NCBI GenBank assembly: GCA_947646735.1
Contig: CANTFK010000899.1
Location: 124,001 to 188,000 of the forward strand
Length of the DNA stretch: 64,000 nucleotides
DNA from: Peronospora farinosa
Taxonomy: Eukaryota; Oomycota; Peronosporomycetes; Peronosporales; Peronosporaceae
Direction of reading: 5' to 3'
How positions within the stretch are numbered: the first letter of the stretch is position 1; each line of letters opens with the position of its first letter. Below, piece after piece: positions 20,435 through 31,729 of this stretch. The translations under genes and the position numbers were made by a program. The notes below the pieces were generated by a model. That model worked only from the letters and a program-made list of their open reading frames with translations. It was not told the origin of the DNA and did no database searches.

Positions 20435-21666
20435 GACGCGCTATCGACCCTCGTCATCAAATTGCATGAGGGCACATCCTATAGCAAAATTGCTCGCGTC
20501 ACATACGACGTGGAACGGCTTGGAGTAATCAGGTATCATCAGCCTCGGTGCCTCGGACAAGATCTTCTTTACGAGTCGAAGGCAGATTGATGTTCTGCCG
20601 CCCATAACCATACTCCATCTTTCTTGAGAAAATTCGATAATGGCTGAATTAGCTCAGAATAGTTCTTCGTATACTTATGCAAGTAATTCGCCAGAACGAG
20701 CCATTGACGTAATTCAGTTTGGTTCCTGGGTGTTGGCCAGGAACAGATCGATGAGATCTTCTCAGGATCAGCGCGGACACCTTCCTTGCTGACGTAGCAA
20801 CCGAGTACTGGAATCTCGGGAGCGCAGAAGACACATTTCTTCAAATTCGCATACAATTTATTCTCGCGCATAACTTGAAACACCTGCTTCAAGTGTCGAA
20901 GGTGTACCTTCGTAGCGCTGAGCTTTTGCTCAGCGCGGCTGTGAGAAAAAATGTCGACAAGTAGCTCGGTGCAAAGTCACGAAGTGGGCGAAGTACTTGT
21001 GTCACCATCCGATTGAACGTAGCTGGAGCGTTCTTAAGGCCTTGTGGCATGACTAGCCACTTACAAAGCATACCGCTTAGGGTGCTGACCGCAGTGAACG
21101 GAATGTCACTGCGCTCATGAGGATCTGATAGAAACCGTCTGTCAGATCTATGGCGCTGTAGATCTCGCTCCCGGACATGGTATTCGGTATCATGTCTTTT
21201 CGAGGTATAGGCGTTTGAGCCGGGATCGTGGCATCATTCAGCTTGTTGAAGGCGTGCACAATGCGCCAACCGCCGGTGGCTTTCTTCTCACAGAAGTCGG
21301 GCTCGAATGTGGCGAGATACTCTCGCGGACATGGCCAGCCTTGCGACGACCCTCGAAAAATTCATCAATAGCGATTACTTGGTCGCGCGGTAACGGCCAC
21401 TGCCGTTTCACGCAGTATTTCGATCCTGGCACGAGATCTATCTCGTGCCGCACTCCACGATCCGCTGGAAGCTCAGCTGAATTTTTCTCCGGGAAAATAT
21501 CGGCGTACTCACGGGCGATATCGTAGACAGGGTTGCACAAAGCACGAAGAGCATCCCAAGACCGTGCCGCTAAGCGTTCTTCGCGCACTGATTTAGGCTC
21601 GGCTCTCTGTGAGCGAGACTCCAGAACTTCTTCACTGGTTGCTTCGGTGGCTGAAACAATGCACAC
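20435..21666 (-). pseudogene. Reverse transcriptase, copy 1c, catalytic box lost
   Basis: Shares the YLST replacement of YFDD (20952-20963). It has one extra break: one base fewer in the T run right after it (20946-20950 region), so the domain is split into more frames here. The downstream part NKLYANLKKCVFCAPEIPVLGC is closer to family 2 than the same part in copies 1a and 1b. Confidence 0.86.
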
Positions 21667-22820
21667 TTGCTCGATGTCGCCGGCCTTGAGGTCATGAAGG
21701 AAGTCTTTCCATGCAAGGTCTGGCAGAGATGTGATATCTGCAGCAGTGCACGGTGTTCTCTCTACCTAAATGTAGCGGCCACGATGTGGGGATCCCTCCA
21801 CATATTCAAGAGCGCATACGGATTCCGTCACTACGGAATCAAATGCATCAGCATGTTGACGTGAATTTCGTCGTCTCGGTGATCGGCATGCTCCTTTCTT
21901 GCGTTTTCTCTTGCGTCTCGATCCCCTGCTCGAGACTGGCACGTCGCTATCACAAGGGGATGATGTACCCCCTCTAGACGTGGGAGCTCTGTCTTCACCA
22001 CGTCGGTCTCATGCGGATCCATAGTCCGCCCATTCACGTCACTCAAAAGCGGGAGCTCTTCTTCGACCGCCTCACTTGTTTGAGGGAGCCCCTGCTCGAC
22101 CGCCTCGATATTAATCGGGAGCCCCTGCTCGACCGCCTCAAAATTGATCGGGAGCCTCTGCTCGTCCGATGTGCTTGTATGCGGGAGCCCCTGCTCGACC
22201 GCCTCGTTGTGAATCGGGAACCCCTGTTCGACCGATGTCTATGTGTGCGGGAAATGCTTTTCGAACGCCTCGTTTTGAATCGGGAACCGCTGTTCGACCG
22301 ATGTCTTTGTATGGGGGAACCGCTGTTCGACCGCCTCGTTCTGTGGCTCCATCAGTGTAACGGAATATACTGCGCACAGAGAGTCATCGCTCTCTCTGTG
22401 TTGACTACGAGTCGTGGCGAGTTCTTTCACGACCCTGACGTGAGGCTAATCGGATGACGCAACCAATAAATGAGTGAACACTTCACTGACGTCATAACCG
22501 CTTCGTCGTGTGACGGATCGAGATAGCCAATCTATCTTCGGCTGATACCGTCACAGCCACGGTATCCCAAGTATGCAATATAATGCATAGTTCATATCGT
22601 ACACCAAAAATTCGTCGTTGCTCTGGAAACCGTCGAAAGTGTACGGTAAAACCACTGTTTTACGCGGGGCACGTTTTGGTTGTCCATCGGCAAGTTTGAC
22701 AACTATGTCACCTGGACCTTCTCGAACCGTGACAGTCGACGGGAGAAGGGACAAACATGATGCACGAAAGAAGTTGTTGGAAGCGCCAGAATCCAACAAC
22801 GCTCGGAGTAGTCGCTTCAC
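21667..22820 (-). pseudogene. Aspartic protease and repeat linker, copy 1c
   Basis: Active site LLDSGASNNFF intact; ILGIPWL then TGA as in the other copies. The nine linker repeats are at 22041-22337. Unit 3 has FEKHFPHT where 1a and 1b have FEQHFPHT. Confidence 0.8.
22041..22337 (-). repeat. Nine 33-bp tandem units, copy 1c
   Basis: Same register and number of units as copies 1a and 1b. The lack of any unit gain or loss among the three copies fits a recent duplication. Confidence 0.85.
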
Positions 22821-22969
22821 TCTAGCAACGATGATACTGATAATAATCCGTCTCTAATCATTGCGCATGGTGGTGGCATTGAAGTGAGTATGCATTACTT
22901 TGGGGCTAGGAGCTCGAGCTGCCACCCGAGTACTCGGGGCTCCATTTATACCAGTAGGGCGCCCCACGC

Positions 22970-23995
22970 CTACTGGAATCGCTCGTTTCTTGGTGGGACC
23001 ACCGACGACACAGCGTCTCCTCGTGAGACAGCTGTGTTCATAGTCACCGGCGCAGGTGCTCGACAAACAGCCGCACGATGGCCTGTCTTGCCACATCGAA
23101 AACACTTCATTGTGTTAGGATTGCGAATTTTGCGACCTAATGATTTGCCGCGACCACGATAGGACTCAATTTCGTCGATTTCCATTGGCTCTGGGCCAGA
23201 CGTCCGGGGATGTTGTGACGCTGCGTGCAGGTACGACGACGCGACAGTGTAATCTCCACGAAGCGCGAGGGCAAATGCCTCCTCGAGGGACTTGAGGCAG
23301 TAACGCTTCATGCCCTATTGCATACCAAAAATAAAGACATGGGCTTGTGAGGCCATGTCAATTGGCTGCTTGGTAATACAAGAAGCAAGATGACGTGTCT
23401 TCTGAACATTGTCACGCATCAACAGCTTGCCCCGTCGGAGTGAGAGGAAATCTGCACGCAAGCAAGATTCATCTTGAGGTGGCTCGAAAGCCAGTCGTAA
23501 GTCACGCTGGATATCGTCCATCGTAGGAAACGCCGAATCATCTACGACGAGCTTTCCAAGAGCCCATTCCTTGGCTTTGCCAGCAAGACGAGACAACACG
23601 AAATGGACCTTGGCCGTCGGAGCGTCAATTAACCTTGACGCTATTGCAATATCCACCTCGCGAAACCAGCGATTGAGGGGGAGACGATCCAGACCATCAC
23701 CGGAGTACGTTGACGTCTCCATCTTGATAGCGTCATGGTGCGAAGTGCGCGAGGGAGTCAATACACGCCGATTCGCTTCGGCGAGCTCGCACACCATAAA
23801 GGCTTGGATGGCGGCACGTTAATCATCGGACGTCGCTGTGCTCAGCAGCAACGTCACAATAGTTTCACCAGACACCGCCGCGAGGAGATGTAGTACCTGC
23901 CACACCACCGAGGTGAGACGTGGGAAGCCAGAATGCTCCAGCGAGACCGCTGGAACCACCTAAGACTCGTCCATGTTCATCTCGAATCTGGTCAT
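22970..23995 (-). pseudogene. Gag, copy 1c
   Basis: Same three in-frame stops as copy 1b. Copy-specific residues include [12 protein letters not shown] (1b: [12 protein letters not shown]), KVHFVLSRL (1b: KVNFVLSRL) and MKRYCLK (1b: MTRYCLK). The zinc knuckle CFRCGKTGHRAAVC is intact. Confidence 0.85.
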
Positions 23996-24022
23996 TGGAA
24001 GGACTTACGAAGTGCTACCAGG

Positions 24023-24339
24023 TGTAACGGGATAAGGACCCGTTACCGTCTTACACTAAAAGAGCGTTGAGGAAGCGCTCTTAATTAGCTCAAATATAAC
24101 TCTGTTTTTATTTTTGTTTTGTTTTGATTCGCAATGAGTGCGAATATGTTCCCTAGATCATGGGAACCACTCAATATGGAAGTCAATTTATTATTGGCTA
24201 ATTATTGGGTCTAGCACCCCATTAATACACCAATAATAAAATGACGCGCAGTATCCGCTAATCGGATACTGCCCTATGCCTACTTATGTAATTATGTGTT
24301 AATCCTATAACTACTCATGTAATAGGTTGCCCCATTACA
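24023..24339 (-). repeat. 5' LTR of copy 1c (317 bp)
   Basis: Complete LTR next to the primer-binding site; on the element strand TGTAATGGGGCAACC..CGTTACA. It is of the same 5' type as the LTR of copy 1a. Confidence 0.9.
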
Positions 24340-24340
24340 A

Positions 24341-24452
24341 CTGCGAATTAAAACACAAACAAAAATAAAACAGAGTTATATTTGAGTTATTTAAGAGCGC
24401 TTCCTCAACGCCCTTTTATTGTAAGACGGTGACGGGTCCTTAGCCCGTTACA
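24341..24452 (+). repeat. LTR fragment complementary to the truncated 3' LTR of copy 1c
   Basis: 112 bp matching the last part of a plus-oriented LTR, from TGCGAATT to CCGTTACA. It matches the piece missing from 17191-17392: 202 + 112 = 314 of the usual 317 bp. Confidence 0.85.
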
Positions 24453-26022
24453 CTCCTGAGCTAATGCCTCACACGTAGCCGCCCAATCGTCCCGAACAAT
24501 GCGCTCATATTCCTCATCCTTGGTGATCGACGCCTTGGTGGTGTCGTGTCGCCCTTTTTTGATATAGCCTCATTGTGCTTGCTCCTCCCGACACCCCAGG
24601 TCGACACTCGTTCGTCTGGGGAAGAAATATGGCTGCGTTTCGGGCTACATCGAAATTTATCGTATTCCGGCGGAAGGCGTATTTGGTAGTGCCGGTAAGA
24701 CCGTTTGACCGCCCATCAAAGCTAAGTTTGTTTAGTAGTAGGGTGGCGGCGCACTAAAGCGCGACAATCTATCTCCGAGCTGCAACGAAGGTGCTGCATT
24801 TCAGCCGGACCTATGTCATCAGCGAGTAAGCCTGCAATTTATTGGGACGAAGGACCTTCATGGAGATCGAGAATTTGCCCAATTCTGCCAGCCGAGTGGA
24901 GCTGGAATTGACAAAAATTTATTTTGCCATGCGTAACTTGCATTCTTTGAATAAAAGAAATTTTGGCCATCTCACCTTTCCCTCCTCGTAATATTGCTGC
25001 AACCTGTTGTTGCTTCGTCATGCCCAGGGTCTTCACTGACGTCGAAAACCAGTGTTACTAGGTCGCGATATTGTAGCGTCTCGTCAACCGTAAAAGCACG
25101 TGGAGATCGTGTTGAATATCGGGATGCACCGTATAAGCTTTTAATGCTGCCCAAACTGGAGCATCTCTGGGTCCCATTGTTCATCCATAGAATTGTCCAC
25201 TGGAGCTGTAAACGTCACGAGTTGTTGCGTAGTTGCGGTGTAGGGTGTAAGCGACGGTTCAGTGGCCTTTTATTCGCCAGAATCGTTACTTGAGTCTCCT
25301 TACTGCCCACCTCCTCCTTAAAGTCCGGAAGCTGACTGGTCCTACCAGTATGGAGAAGCGCCGAGTAATGGCGGCCCCAGAAATGCAGCAGAAGTGGTGG
25401 TTGTCCGGGATTCTCGATCTTGTCTACCACCACTTCGTCAATCAAATTCGTCATTGACAGTGTATATTCCGCAGCTGTATCAATAACTCGCCGATTTCGT
25501 GTAACCGTATTCGGAATAAACTTCTTGCATCGCCATCCCGGTTTCGGGTTCTCTGACTGCTGCAGAACATCGATTTTTTTCTGCAAAAAAACTGGCTTCC
25601 ATGCCAACCATATCACTTCCTCCCCAAGTTCCTCACTTACTTCTAGAGGTGGTACCCATGAGTCTGGGTTGGGCAATTGCGTTTACCCACGACTCAGACT
25701 CATTCAAATTTCATTACCCACGACTTGGACTCATTCAAATTTCATTACCCACGACTTGGACTCATACCCGTGGGTAATTACCCATATTACCCGCGCAATA
25801 AACATGCAGAGTTGCGGACTATTCAACAATATGGAATGGAGAAAAATATAATGAAGGTTGGTAATAAAAGTATCCACACTCTACGTCTCCCACGTGGGAA
25901 GCTCAAGCGGGCTGACAAAGGAGAAATACTAGTCCCTTGCCTACAACGAAACGTGACCCTGTGTCCTTATACAATCCTTGAGGCAAAGAAGCCTCTCCAA
26001 GCTTTTAGGGGAAGCGAAGTTC
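24453..26022. other. Decayed unassigned sequence
   Basis: No intact gene. Minus-strand frames at 25676-25215 and 25184-24972 look like eroded coding DNA without a family I can name. The right end was probably continuous with 32149 before copy 2a inserted, so this may be the tail of the zinc-knuckle element. Confidence 0.35.
25684..25776 (+). repeat. Three tandem copies of a 31-bp unit
   Basis: TACCCACGAC recurs at 25684, 25715 and 25746 with cattcaaatttcat between. The array runs into cccgtgggtaattaccc, itself a small inverted repeat. Confidence 0.75.
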
Positions 26023-26350
26023 TGTAATGGGCTACATTACACACATAGTTATTACAAATAAACAATTACATATGTAGACAGGTGCTGGGCCCGAATAGCG
26101 GGCACAGCGTGGCAATTTATTATTGGGCCTTAAGTCCCAATATGGGCCAATGATAAATCAACCTGAAATTGTGTGGTTCCCGAAAGGCGGGAACACTGTC
26201 GTATTTATTACAACTAAAAATTTTGTAATTAGTACGAATTAAAACCAAGATAAAGTCAGAGATAATATTTACTTAATACCTAATACTTGGGCTTAAGTCT
26301 TCCTCGAGGGCGCGTGGAAGCTAGTGACGGTACATTCTAGCCCCGTTACA
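26023..26350 (+). repeat. 5' LTR of copy 2a (328 bp)
   Basis: TGTAATGGGCTAC..CCGTTACA. It lacks an 11-bp segment (ggtttattatt type) that the 3' LTR has, and reads ttacacacatagttattac where the 3' LTRs of 2a and 2b read ttaaacacatagttaacac. The initiator-tRNA-type primer site TGGTAGCAC starts at 26353. Confidence 0.87.
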
Positions 26351-26637
26351 CCTGGTAGCACTTAGTAGTCCTTCCTATGCCGAGTTTGAGATGAGCATAT
26401 CGTCGTACTTTGATGATACAGATTTATTTCAGGAGCACGCGACCTTCCCCCATCTTACTGGTGTTGAGTGGGATGCCCTTACTCGTCTCGTGGCGATATC
26501 GGGAGAGGTTTCATCGCGTCGCTGATGAGATCAGCGACCCCTGACGCGCAACGCCTCGCCATACATGAGTTCATGGAACGCGAGCTCGCCTAATCCAAAC
26601 GGCGAGGCTTAACTCTCGACCTTCACGTGATGAGGCC

Positions 26638-27420
26638 GTGGAGATGGAAAATTCCTCCTACTCAGGAGAAGGTAAAGACCGGTTGTCGCTGAATCGATTA
26701 TTTCGAGAAGTTTATATCGCCATCTCCTCGAGACTTCTTGAGGCACCCCAGCCGAAGGTCAACTTCCTTCTTTTTCACCTCACCGGGAAGGCCAAGGAGT
26801 GGGCTCTTGATAAGCTAGTTGTGGACAAGCACGCATTCCCCACCTTGGATGCCATTCAGGACGATCTTCGTCTTGCTTTCAAGCCACCGCAAGAGGAGAA
26901 ACCGGTGCGATCAAGATTCCTGTCGATGCGACATGGTAAAATGGGTATGCGCGACTACGTGTAGATGGCTAGGCATCTGGTGTCGTGAATCATCACGCAC
27001 CCCGTGGACATGTACACGCAGGTGAATGTCTATGTGTATGGTAAGCGTGAAGGGCAGACCCGCTTATCGCTGGAGCGCGCCGAGCCTGCCACATTGGAGG
27101 AGGCATTTGCCATCGCTCTCCGTGACGACTTTAGGGTCACAAAGGCATATGCCAAACCCTCGGTCGTCAGCGTTCCCCGGCCTTCTGGTCCAGAACCTAT
27201 GGAGATAGACGTGAATGAGTCGTCGGGTGACCGACGACGTGTCATTTCCCATAAGGGTGATACTCGCACCGGGTGTCAAATGGTTTTCTTTTGTTGTCGC
27301 AAGCCAGGACATCGCGCGGCAGAGTGCCGTGCGCCAGCCCCATTATCGGTGCAAGTAGTGGACGCCCATCATGAGGGTGCTGTACCGGCCGCACGTCCAA
27401 TAAACGGTCGGGACCAGTAG
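26638..27420 (+). pseudogene. Gag, copy 2a
   Basis: Frames 26638-26964 and 27004-27420 hold the gag domain ([36 protein letters not shown]) and the nucleocapsid part. The knuckle reads FFCCRKPGHRAAEC. The Cys expected three residues before the second Cys is Phe, so one zinc ligand is lost. A TAG at 26962 separates the frames. The alignment with family 1 gag is close enough to call the families sisters. Confidence 0.8.
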
Positions 27421-27439
27421 GTGCAGGGCGCGATACTGG

Positions 27440-28574
27440 TTGGAACGGAAGTCCGAGTCGTCCGGTGGCAGCCCAACCTTTCAGTCCTCCTGCGCTACGC
27501 GCACGATTAAATGCCATGGTGATTCACGTCTTATTATTGCAAGTTTACATGTCGCCGGCGTCCGGCGATCTCTGCGAGCACTCCTGGACTCAGGAGCAAC
27601 AAATCATTTCTTCCATGAATCTTGTTTATCTATGCTGCCTCCCAGCATTCAGGTCCGTGAGGGACCTGGCCAGGTCGTCGTCAAGTTAGCTGACGGGAAA
27701 CCACACCGCGTATCGCGGCGCGAAGTGTCGTTGCCGTACACGTTTGATGGTTTTCGCAGTAAAAAAATGATGATTTCTTGGTGATCGCGATGAATTATGC
27801 ATTCGATTACATACTGGGCATGCCATGGTTGGCACGTTATAAGCCCCAGATCGACTGGTTAGCCAGATCAGTGAGACGTCGACGCAAGTTCAATGTCAGT
27901 GAAGCGTTGACCCATTTCTTGGTATCTCCAAGTGACTGGCCGAACGTCACAGTCGTAGATAGTGATTCCACGACGTTGGCGGTGCACAGAGCGAGCGATG
28001 GATCTCTCTGCACTGCTTGTGCTGTTCTTCGAGAAACAAGTGACAATGACTCCTCGCTACAGAGAGAAGAGGACGACGAGGACGGCGCGGTCGAACAGGA
28101 GTTCCCGCGCGTCATTAATGCGGTTGAACAGGGGTTCCCGCACGTGAATGCAGTGATTGAACCGGGGCTCCCATCTGCACCTATTGTGGTCGAGCAGGGG
28201 CTCCCACAAAGGCATTGTGACGACGAGCAAGAGCTCGACAACGAGTGTGACGTGAAAGGACAGGAGTTTCCACGCGAGCGCATGATGGTCGATCCGGGGT
28301 TCCCATCATCACCCACTGTGGTGAATCGAGGTTACCACAGGGCCAGATTGTGGTTGATCAGGGAATCCCACACGGATATACGGCGGCCGAGCAGGAGCTC
28401 CCGAATCAACTGTCGACGGTCGAGTTTGGGGTACTCCCGTCTAGTGTTTCAGGCATTGTGGATGAGGACATCCAGTGCCTAGAGGGAGGGGTGATGGTTT
28501 ATCACCTGGCTGCGGTTCGCCAAATTGTAGTAGTGACTCGAAGCACGATGGGGACAACATCATCGAGAATTTAG
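27440..28574 (+). pseudogene. Aspartic protease and repeat linker, copy 2a
   Basis: The active site LLDSGATNHFFHESCLS is normal. One extra A in an A run near 27767 shifts the frame, and the rest of the protease (YAFDYILGMPWLARYKPQ) is read from 27778. About eleven diverged 11-residue repeats (VEQGFP, IEPGLP, VEQGLP, VDPGFP types) follow at 28081-28445, with a frameshift after the eighth. Confidence 0.82.
28081..28445 (+). repeat. Diverged 11-residue repeats, copy 2a
   Basis: Eight units in 33-bp register from 28081, then three more in a shifted frame (VVDQGIP, AAEQELP, TVEFGVL). Pro or a close match recurs every 11 residues. Family 1 has the same array in the same place. Confidence 0.75.
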
Positions 28575-28579
28575 CATTG

Positions 28580-29730
28580 GAATGTGTCCGCGCTATCGTG
28601 TACGTGGAAGGGAGTCCACGAAGACGCCAATACATTAAAGTCGCGAGTACTTTTAGTGATGCGTCTTCCATTACAAGCCTTCCAGGGCTTTTCTGGAAGC
28701 ATTTCCTACGTGACCTTAAGGGAGGCACTGTGGAAAAAGTGTGTCTAATCACCAACGAGGTAATACTGTGGCGAACGAGGAGCAAATGGCGCGTCCTCGA
28801 AGCGCTGAGAAAAGTCAGCGCGTGAAGAAACGCTTGCATCACAGACATGGGAGGCTCTGCGAGAGTCTGGTAACCCTGTCTACGACATTGCTTGTGAGTA
28901 TGCAGACGTGTTCCCGAACAAGATCCCGGCTGAATTTTTACCGTGGTAGATTGATCTCGTTCCAGGGTCGAAGTATTGTGTTACACGGCAGTGGCCGTTG
29001 CCTCGAGATCAAGTCGAAGCTATTGACGCATTCTTCGAAGGCCGCCGCAAGGCGGGTCATGTGCGTATTACATTCGAGTCCAACCTGCTGCTTGAAGAAG
29101 GCTACGGGAGGCTGGCAGATAGTGCATGCGTTTAATTAGTTGAATGATGCCACTATTCCTGTGCAAACGCCAATTCCCAGGAAGGACATGGGGCTGAATT
29201 CCATGTCAGGAAGTGTCATCTTCAGTAACCGATGGCTTTTACCAGATTCTGATGTGACCGAGTGATATCCCACTCACCGCGGTGAGCACTTCGAGTGGCA
29301 TGTTATGAGAGTGGCTGGCTGTGCCACAAGGATTGAGGAACACACCAGCCAATATCAATCGTATGGTGTCTCAAGAAGTTGAAACCCCTTCGGAACATTG
29401 CTTCAAGTTATTTCGACGACATTTTCGTCCACAGTCGCGCCGAGGGCAACATCAACGATGTCCAAGTTCACCTTCAACACCTGAAACAAGTGTTTCAAGT
29501 TATGTGGAATAACAAGTTGTATGCGAATCTCAAGAAGTGTGTCTTTTGCGCACCGGAGATTCCGATGTTGGGTTGCTATGTGAGTAAATCGGGAGTTTGA
29601 GCTGATCCAGAGAAAGTGTCGTCCATCTGTTCTTGGCCCACACCCAAGAACCCTACGGAGCTGCGCCAGTGGATCGGCTTGGCTAACTATTTGCAAGTAT
29701 ACGAAGGATTATGCTGGTTCTATTCAGCCT
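28580..29730 (+). pseudogene. Reverse transcriptase, copy 2a, with intact YFDD
   Basis: Pieces in several frames: a leader region ([20 protein letters not shown]), IDLVPGSKYCVTRQWPLPRD, TPIPRKDM, MPQGLRNTPANINRM, SYFDDIFVHSRAEG (box at 29409-29420) and QVFQVMWNNKLYANLKKC. There are stops before LND at about 29137 and after the SKSGV segment. The catalytic Asp pair is kept, unlike family 1. Confidence 0.83.
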
Positions 29731-30219
29731 TTGTCGTCACTCTTGAAGAAAGACGCCACGTGGTTGTGGCGTCCCGAGCACCAAGCATCCTTCGAAGCAG
29801 TAAAGAAGAGCCTGGCGTCAGCGCCAGTGCTGGTCCTACCAGACGACTCCAAGCCATTCCACGTGGTTTGCGACGCCAGTGGTTTCGCAATCGCTTTTTC
29901 CCTCATGCAATTTGATGATGAGGGCCGCGAACGAGTCGTGAGTTATCAGTCGCGACAGATGAAGCCAGCTGAGAAGAACTATCCGTTTCACGACAAGGAG
30001 CTGTTAGCGATGCGCTATGCACTCATCAAGTTTCGCTTACATCTGCTTGGTGAACGTACATTTGCTTTTTATGCCGATCATGCATCGCTGCGCAAAGCGA
30101 TGAAGAGCCCACACCTGTCCCAACGGATGGCACGATGGCTCTCATTCTTCTCTGAGTACAACTTCGTCGCGCAATACAAGCCAGGCAAGACTAATATTCT
30201 CGCTGACGCTCTGTCATGA
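29731..30219 (+). pseudogene. RNase H, copy 2a
   Basis: 162 codons open, with FHVVCDASGFAIAFSLMQF, DKELLAMRYALIKFR, YADHASLRKAM and TNILADALS, ending at a TGA where family 1 reads Arg (LSRRPDY). The TGA is one base from CGA. Copy 2b has the same TGA. Confidence 0.85.
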
Positions 30220-31169
30220 CGCCCCGACTACGATCCTCGGACTGCCCTGAGTCGTCAGACGACTGATGACGAGGATGATGATGACCGATGTGTGATGTGT
30301 GTATCGCTGAATCTAACTCGGGTTACACCCGAGTGTGTTTATTTGATGAGATCGTCGTAGCGTACAAGAGCGATCCAGATTATGCAGACATTATCGAGTA
30401 CCTGCGTGCTCCCAGCGATGTTGCACTGGGATCTTTATCACGAGCCAAGAAAAATAATATTCATTAAAACAGTTTAGACGACGATTTGCTTCTGTACAGC
30501 ATCGACCAATTTGATGCTCCTCGCACGGTGAGCGCCAACGACATGGATTTGCGTGCAAGAATCATCCACGAATACCACGATTCCCCTGCTGGCGGCAATT
30601 TAGGCCGCGAAAAGTCTTTCGCGGCTGTGTCTCGAGACTTCTTCTGGCCCCACATGTATAAGTGGGTACGCAACTGGATCCAAACGTGCAAGATATGCCA
30701 GCGTGTGAAGCCATCTCCATCGTCACAGGCTCCCTTGCGATCGTTGACAATTGCAGCAGAGGCCTAGCGATCAGCTCCGCTGGACTTTATCTTCGGGCTT
30801 GCTCCCGATAGCAAAGCTCGAACGGGCGTCTTGGTCTTTGTTGACAGATTCAGCAAGATGACACATCTTGTGACTATTCACGCTAAGATCACCGCGGCAG
30901 AGACCGCGGAGCACTTCATCGACGTGGTGTTCCGTCATCATGGCCTTCCAGAAAACATTTTTTCGGACCGTGATACGCTATTTGCGTTCGCATTTTGGAC
31001 GTCACTGTTCGAGCTCCTCGGAAAAAAACTGCTGATGTCGACTGCGGCCCATCCGAAAACGGATGGGCAAACTGAGCGCGTGAACCGGGTCCTCGAAGAC
31101 GCTCTTCAAAGTCATGCTACGTCATTCACAAGTTGGAGTGCATTTTTACCACTCGCTGCGCTGTCGTGA
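30220..31169 (+). pseudogene. Integrase zinc finger and catalytic core, copy 2a
   Basis: The zinc region reads IIHEYHDSPAGGNLGREKSF then WIQTCKICQRVKP: the CxxC pair is kept, but the second His of the HHCC finger is Asn (GGNLG, family 1 has GGHL). After a TAG (30764-30766) the core is open to 31169 with all three catalytic positions: LDFIFGL (Asp codon 30783-30785), SDRDTLFAFAFW and TDGQTERVN. The protein then stops at FLPLAALS. The usual integrase tail and any chromodomain are absent; an antisense segment takes their place. Confidence 0.83.
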
Positions 31170-31240
31170 GTGATGCTGTCAGCGAGGCGTGGCGGGAATA
31201 ATTGCGCTTCTCAGATCGCTCAGACTTCGCTCATACTTCG

Positions 31241-31729
31241 CTATCCAACTCTGTTCGCTTTCGCTGAGTGGACACACAGCGATGTCTCGTCGCCATTCGT
31301 CATGAGTTGGGCGTGAAGTCGAGTCACAAGACTTACATCCTTCATTGAAATGAACGAAGCAGAGGCGTTCCTCATTCCAAGCATTCTCTTACACTCTTTC
31401 TCATAGCGCGCCGATGGAGAGATCGACGCGAAGCTCCTCCCGATTGGCGAGCTATACTTGTAAGCTGCTACCATCCTCGAGCATCCGATTCCAACGCTGG
31501 AAGAAGGCACACAAAGAACGTTGCAGGGCCTCATACCAGACTCCTTTCCGCGCAGCTTTCGAAAACGCCGGAAGTAGTCCCGCATCGTGTCCAGTGAGTC
31601 CGGAGCGTGAGCTCCGGACAAGTCGTACAGTGGCCAAGGTATGAGTTGTTGCACCATGATGCTGGTTGTTACACTCCCGATGATGGCGCTTGGGAGTGCT
31701 GCTGGATTGGGTGTTGGGTCTACGGACAT
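31241..31729 (-). CDS. Antisense frame of 162 codons in the 3' part of copy 2a
   Basis: On the strand opposite to the element, a frame starting MSVDPTPNPAALPSAIIG runs 162 codons between integrase and the 3' LTR. The first part has a helical, charged stretch (DTMRDYFRRFRKLRGKE). After that, codon character moves to the next frame (SLCAFFQRWNRMLEDGS), hinting at an old frameshift. Copy 2b has the same frame. Antisense extra ORFs between pol and the 3' LTR are known in some Ty3/gypsy groups; the function here is unknown. It may also be a captured piece of another element's gag. Confidence 0.45.
   Translation of the reverse strand: MSVDPTPNPAALPSAIIGSVTTSIMVQQLIPWPLYDLSGAHAPDSLDTMRDYFRRFRKLRGKESGMRPCNVLCVPSSSVGIGCSRMVAAYKYSSPIGRSFASISPSARYEKECKRMLGMRNASASFISMKDVSLVTRLHAQLMTNGDETSLCVHSAKANRVG

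Larger units (their letters stand above)
17191..24339 (-). mobile_element. Ty3/gypsy element copy 1c, probably inverted in place
   Basis: Complete internal part and complete 5' LTR on the minus strand, but the 3' LTR (17191-17392) lacks its last 115 bp. That missing part lies on the other side of the element, in the opposite orientation (24341-24452). Flipping the interval would rejoin the two. Copy 1c keeps ancestral states shared with family 2 (VDRFSKM, NKLYANLKKCVFCAPEIP, FNKLNDATIP) that copies 1a and 1b have lost. Confidence 0.9.
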
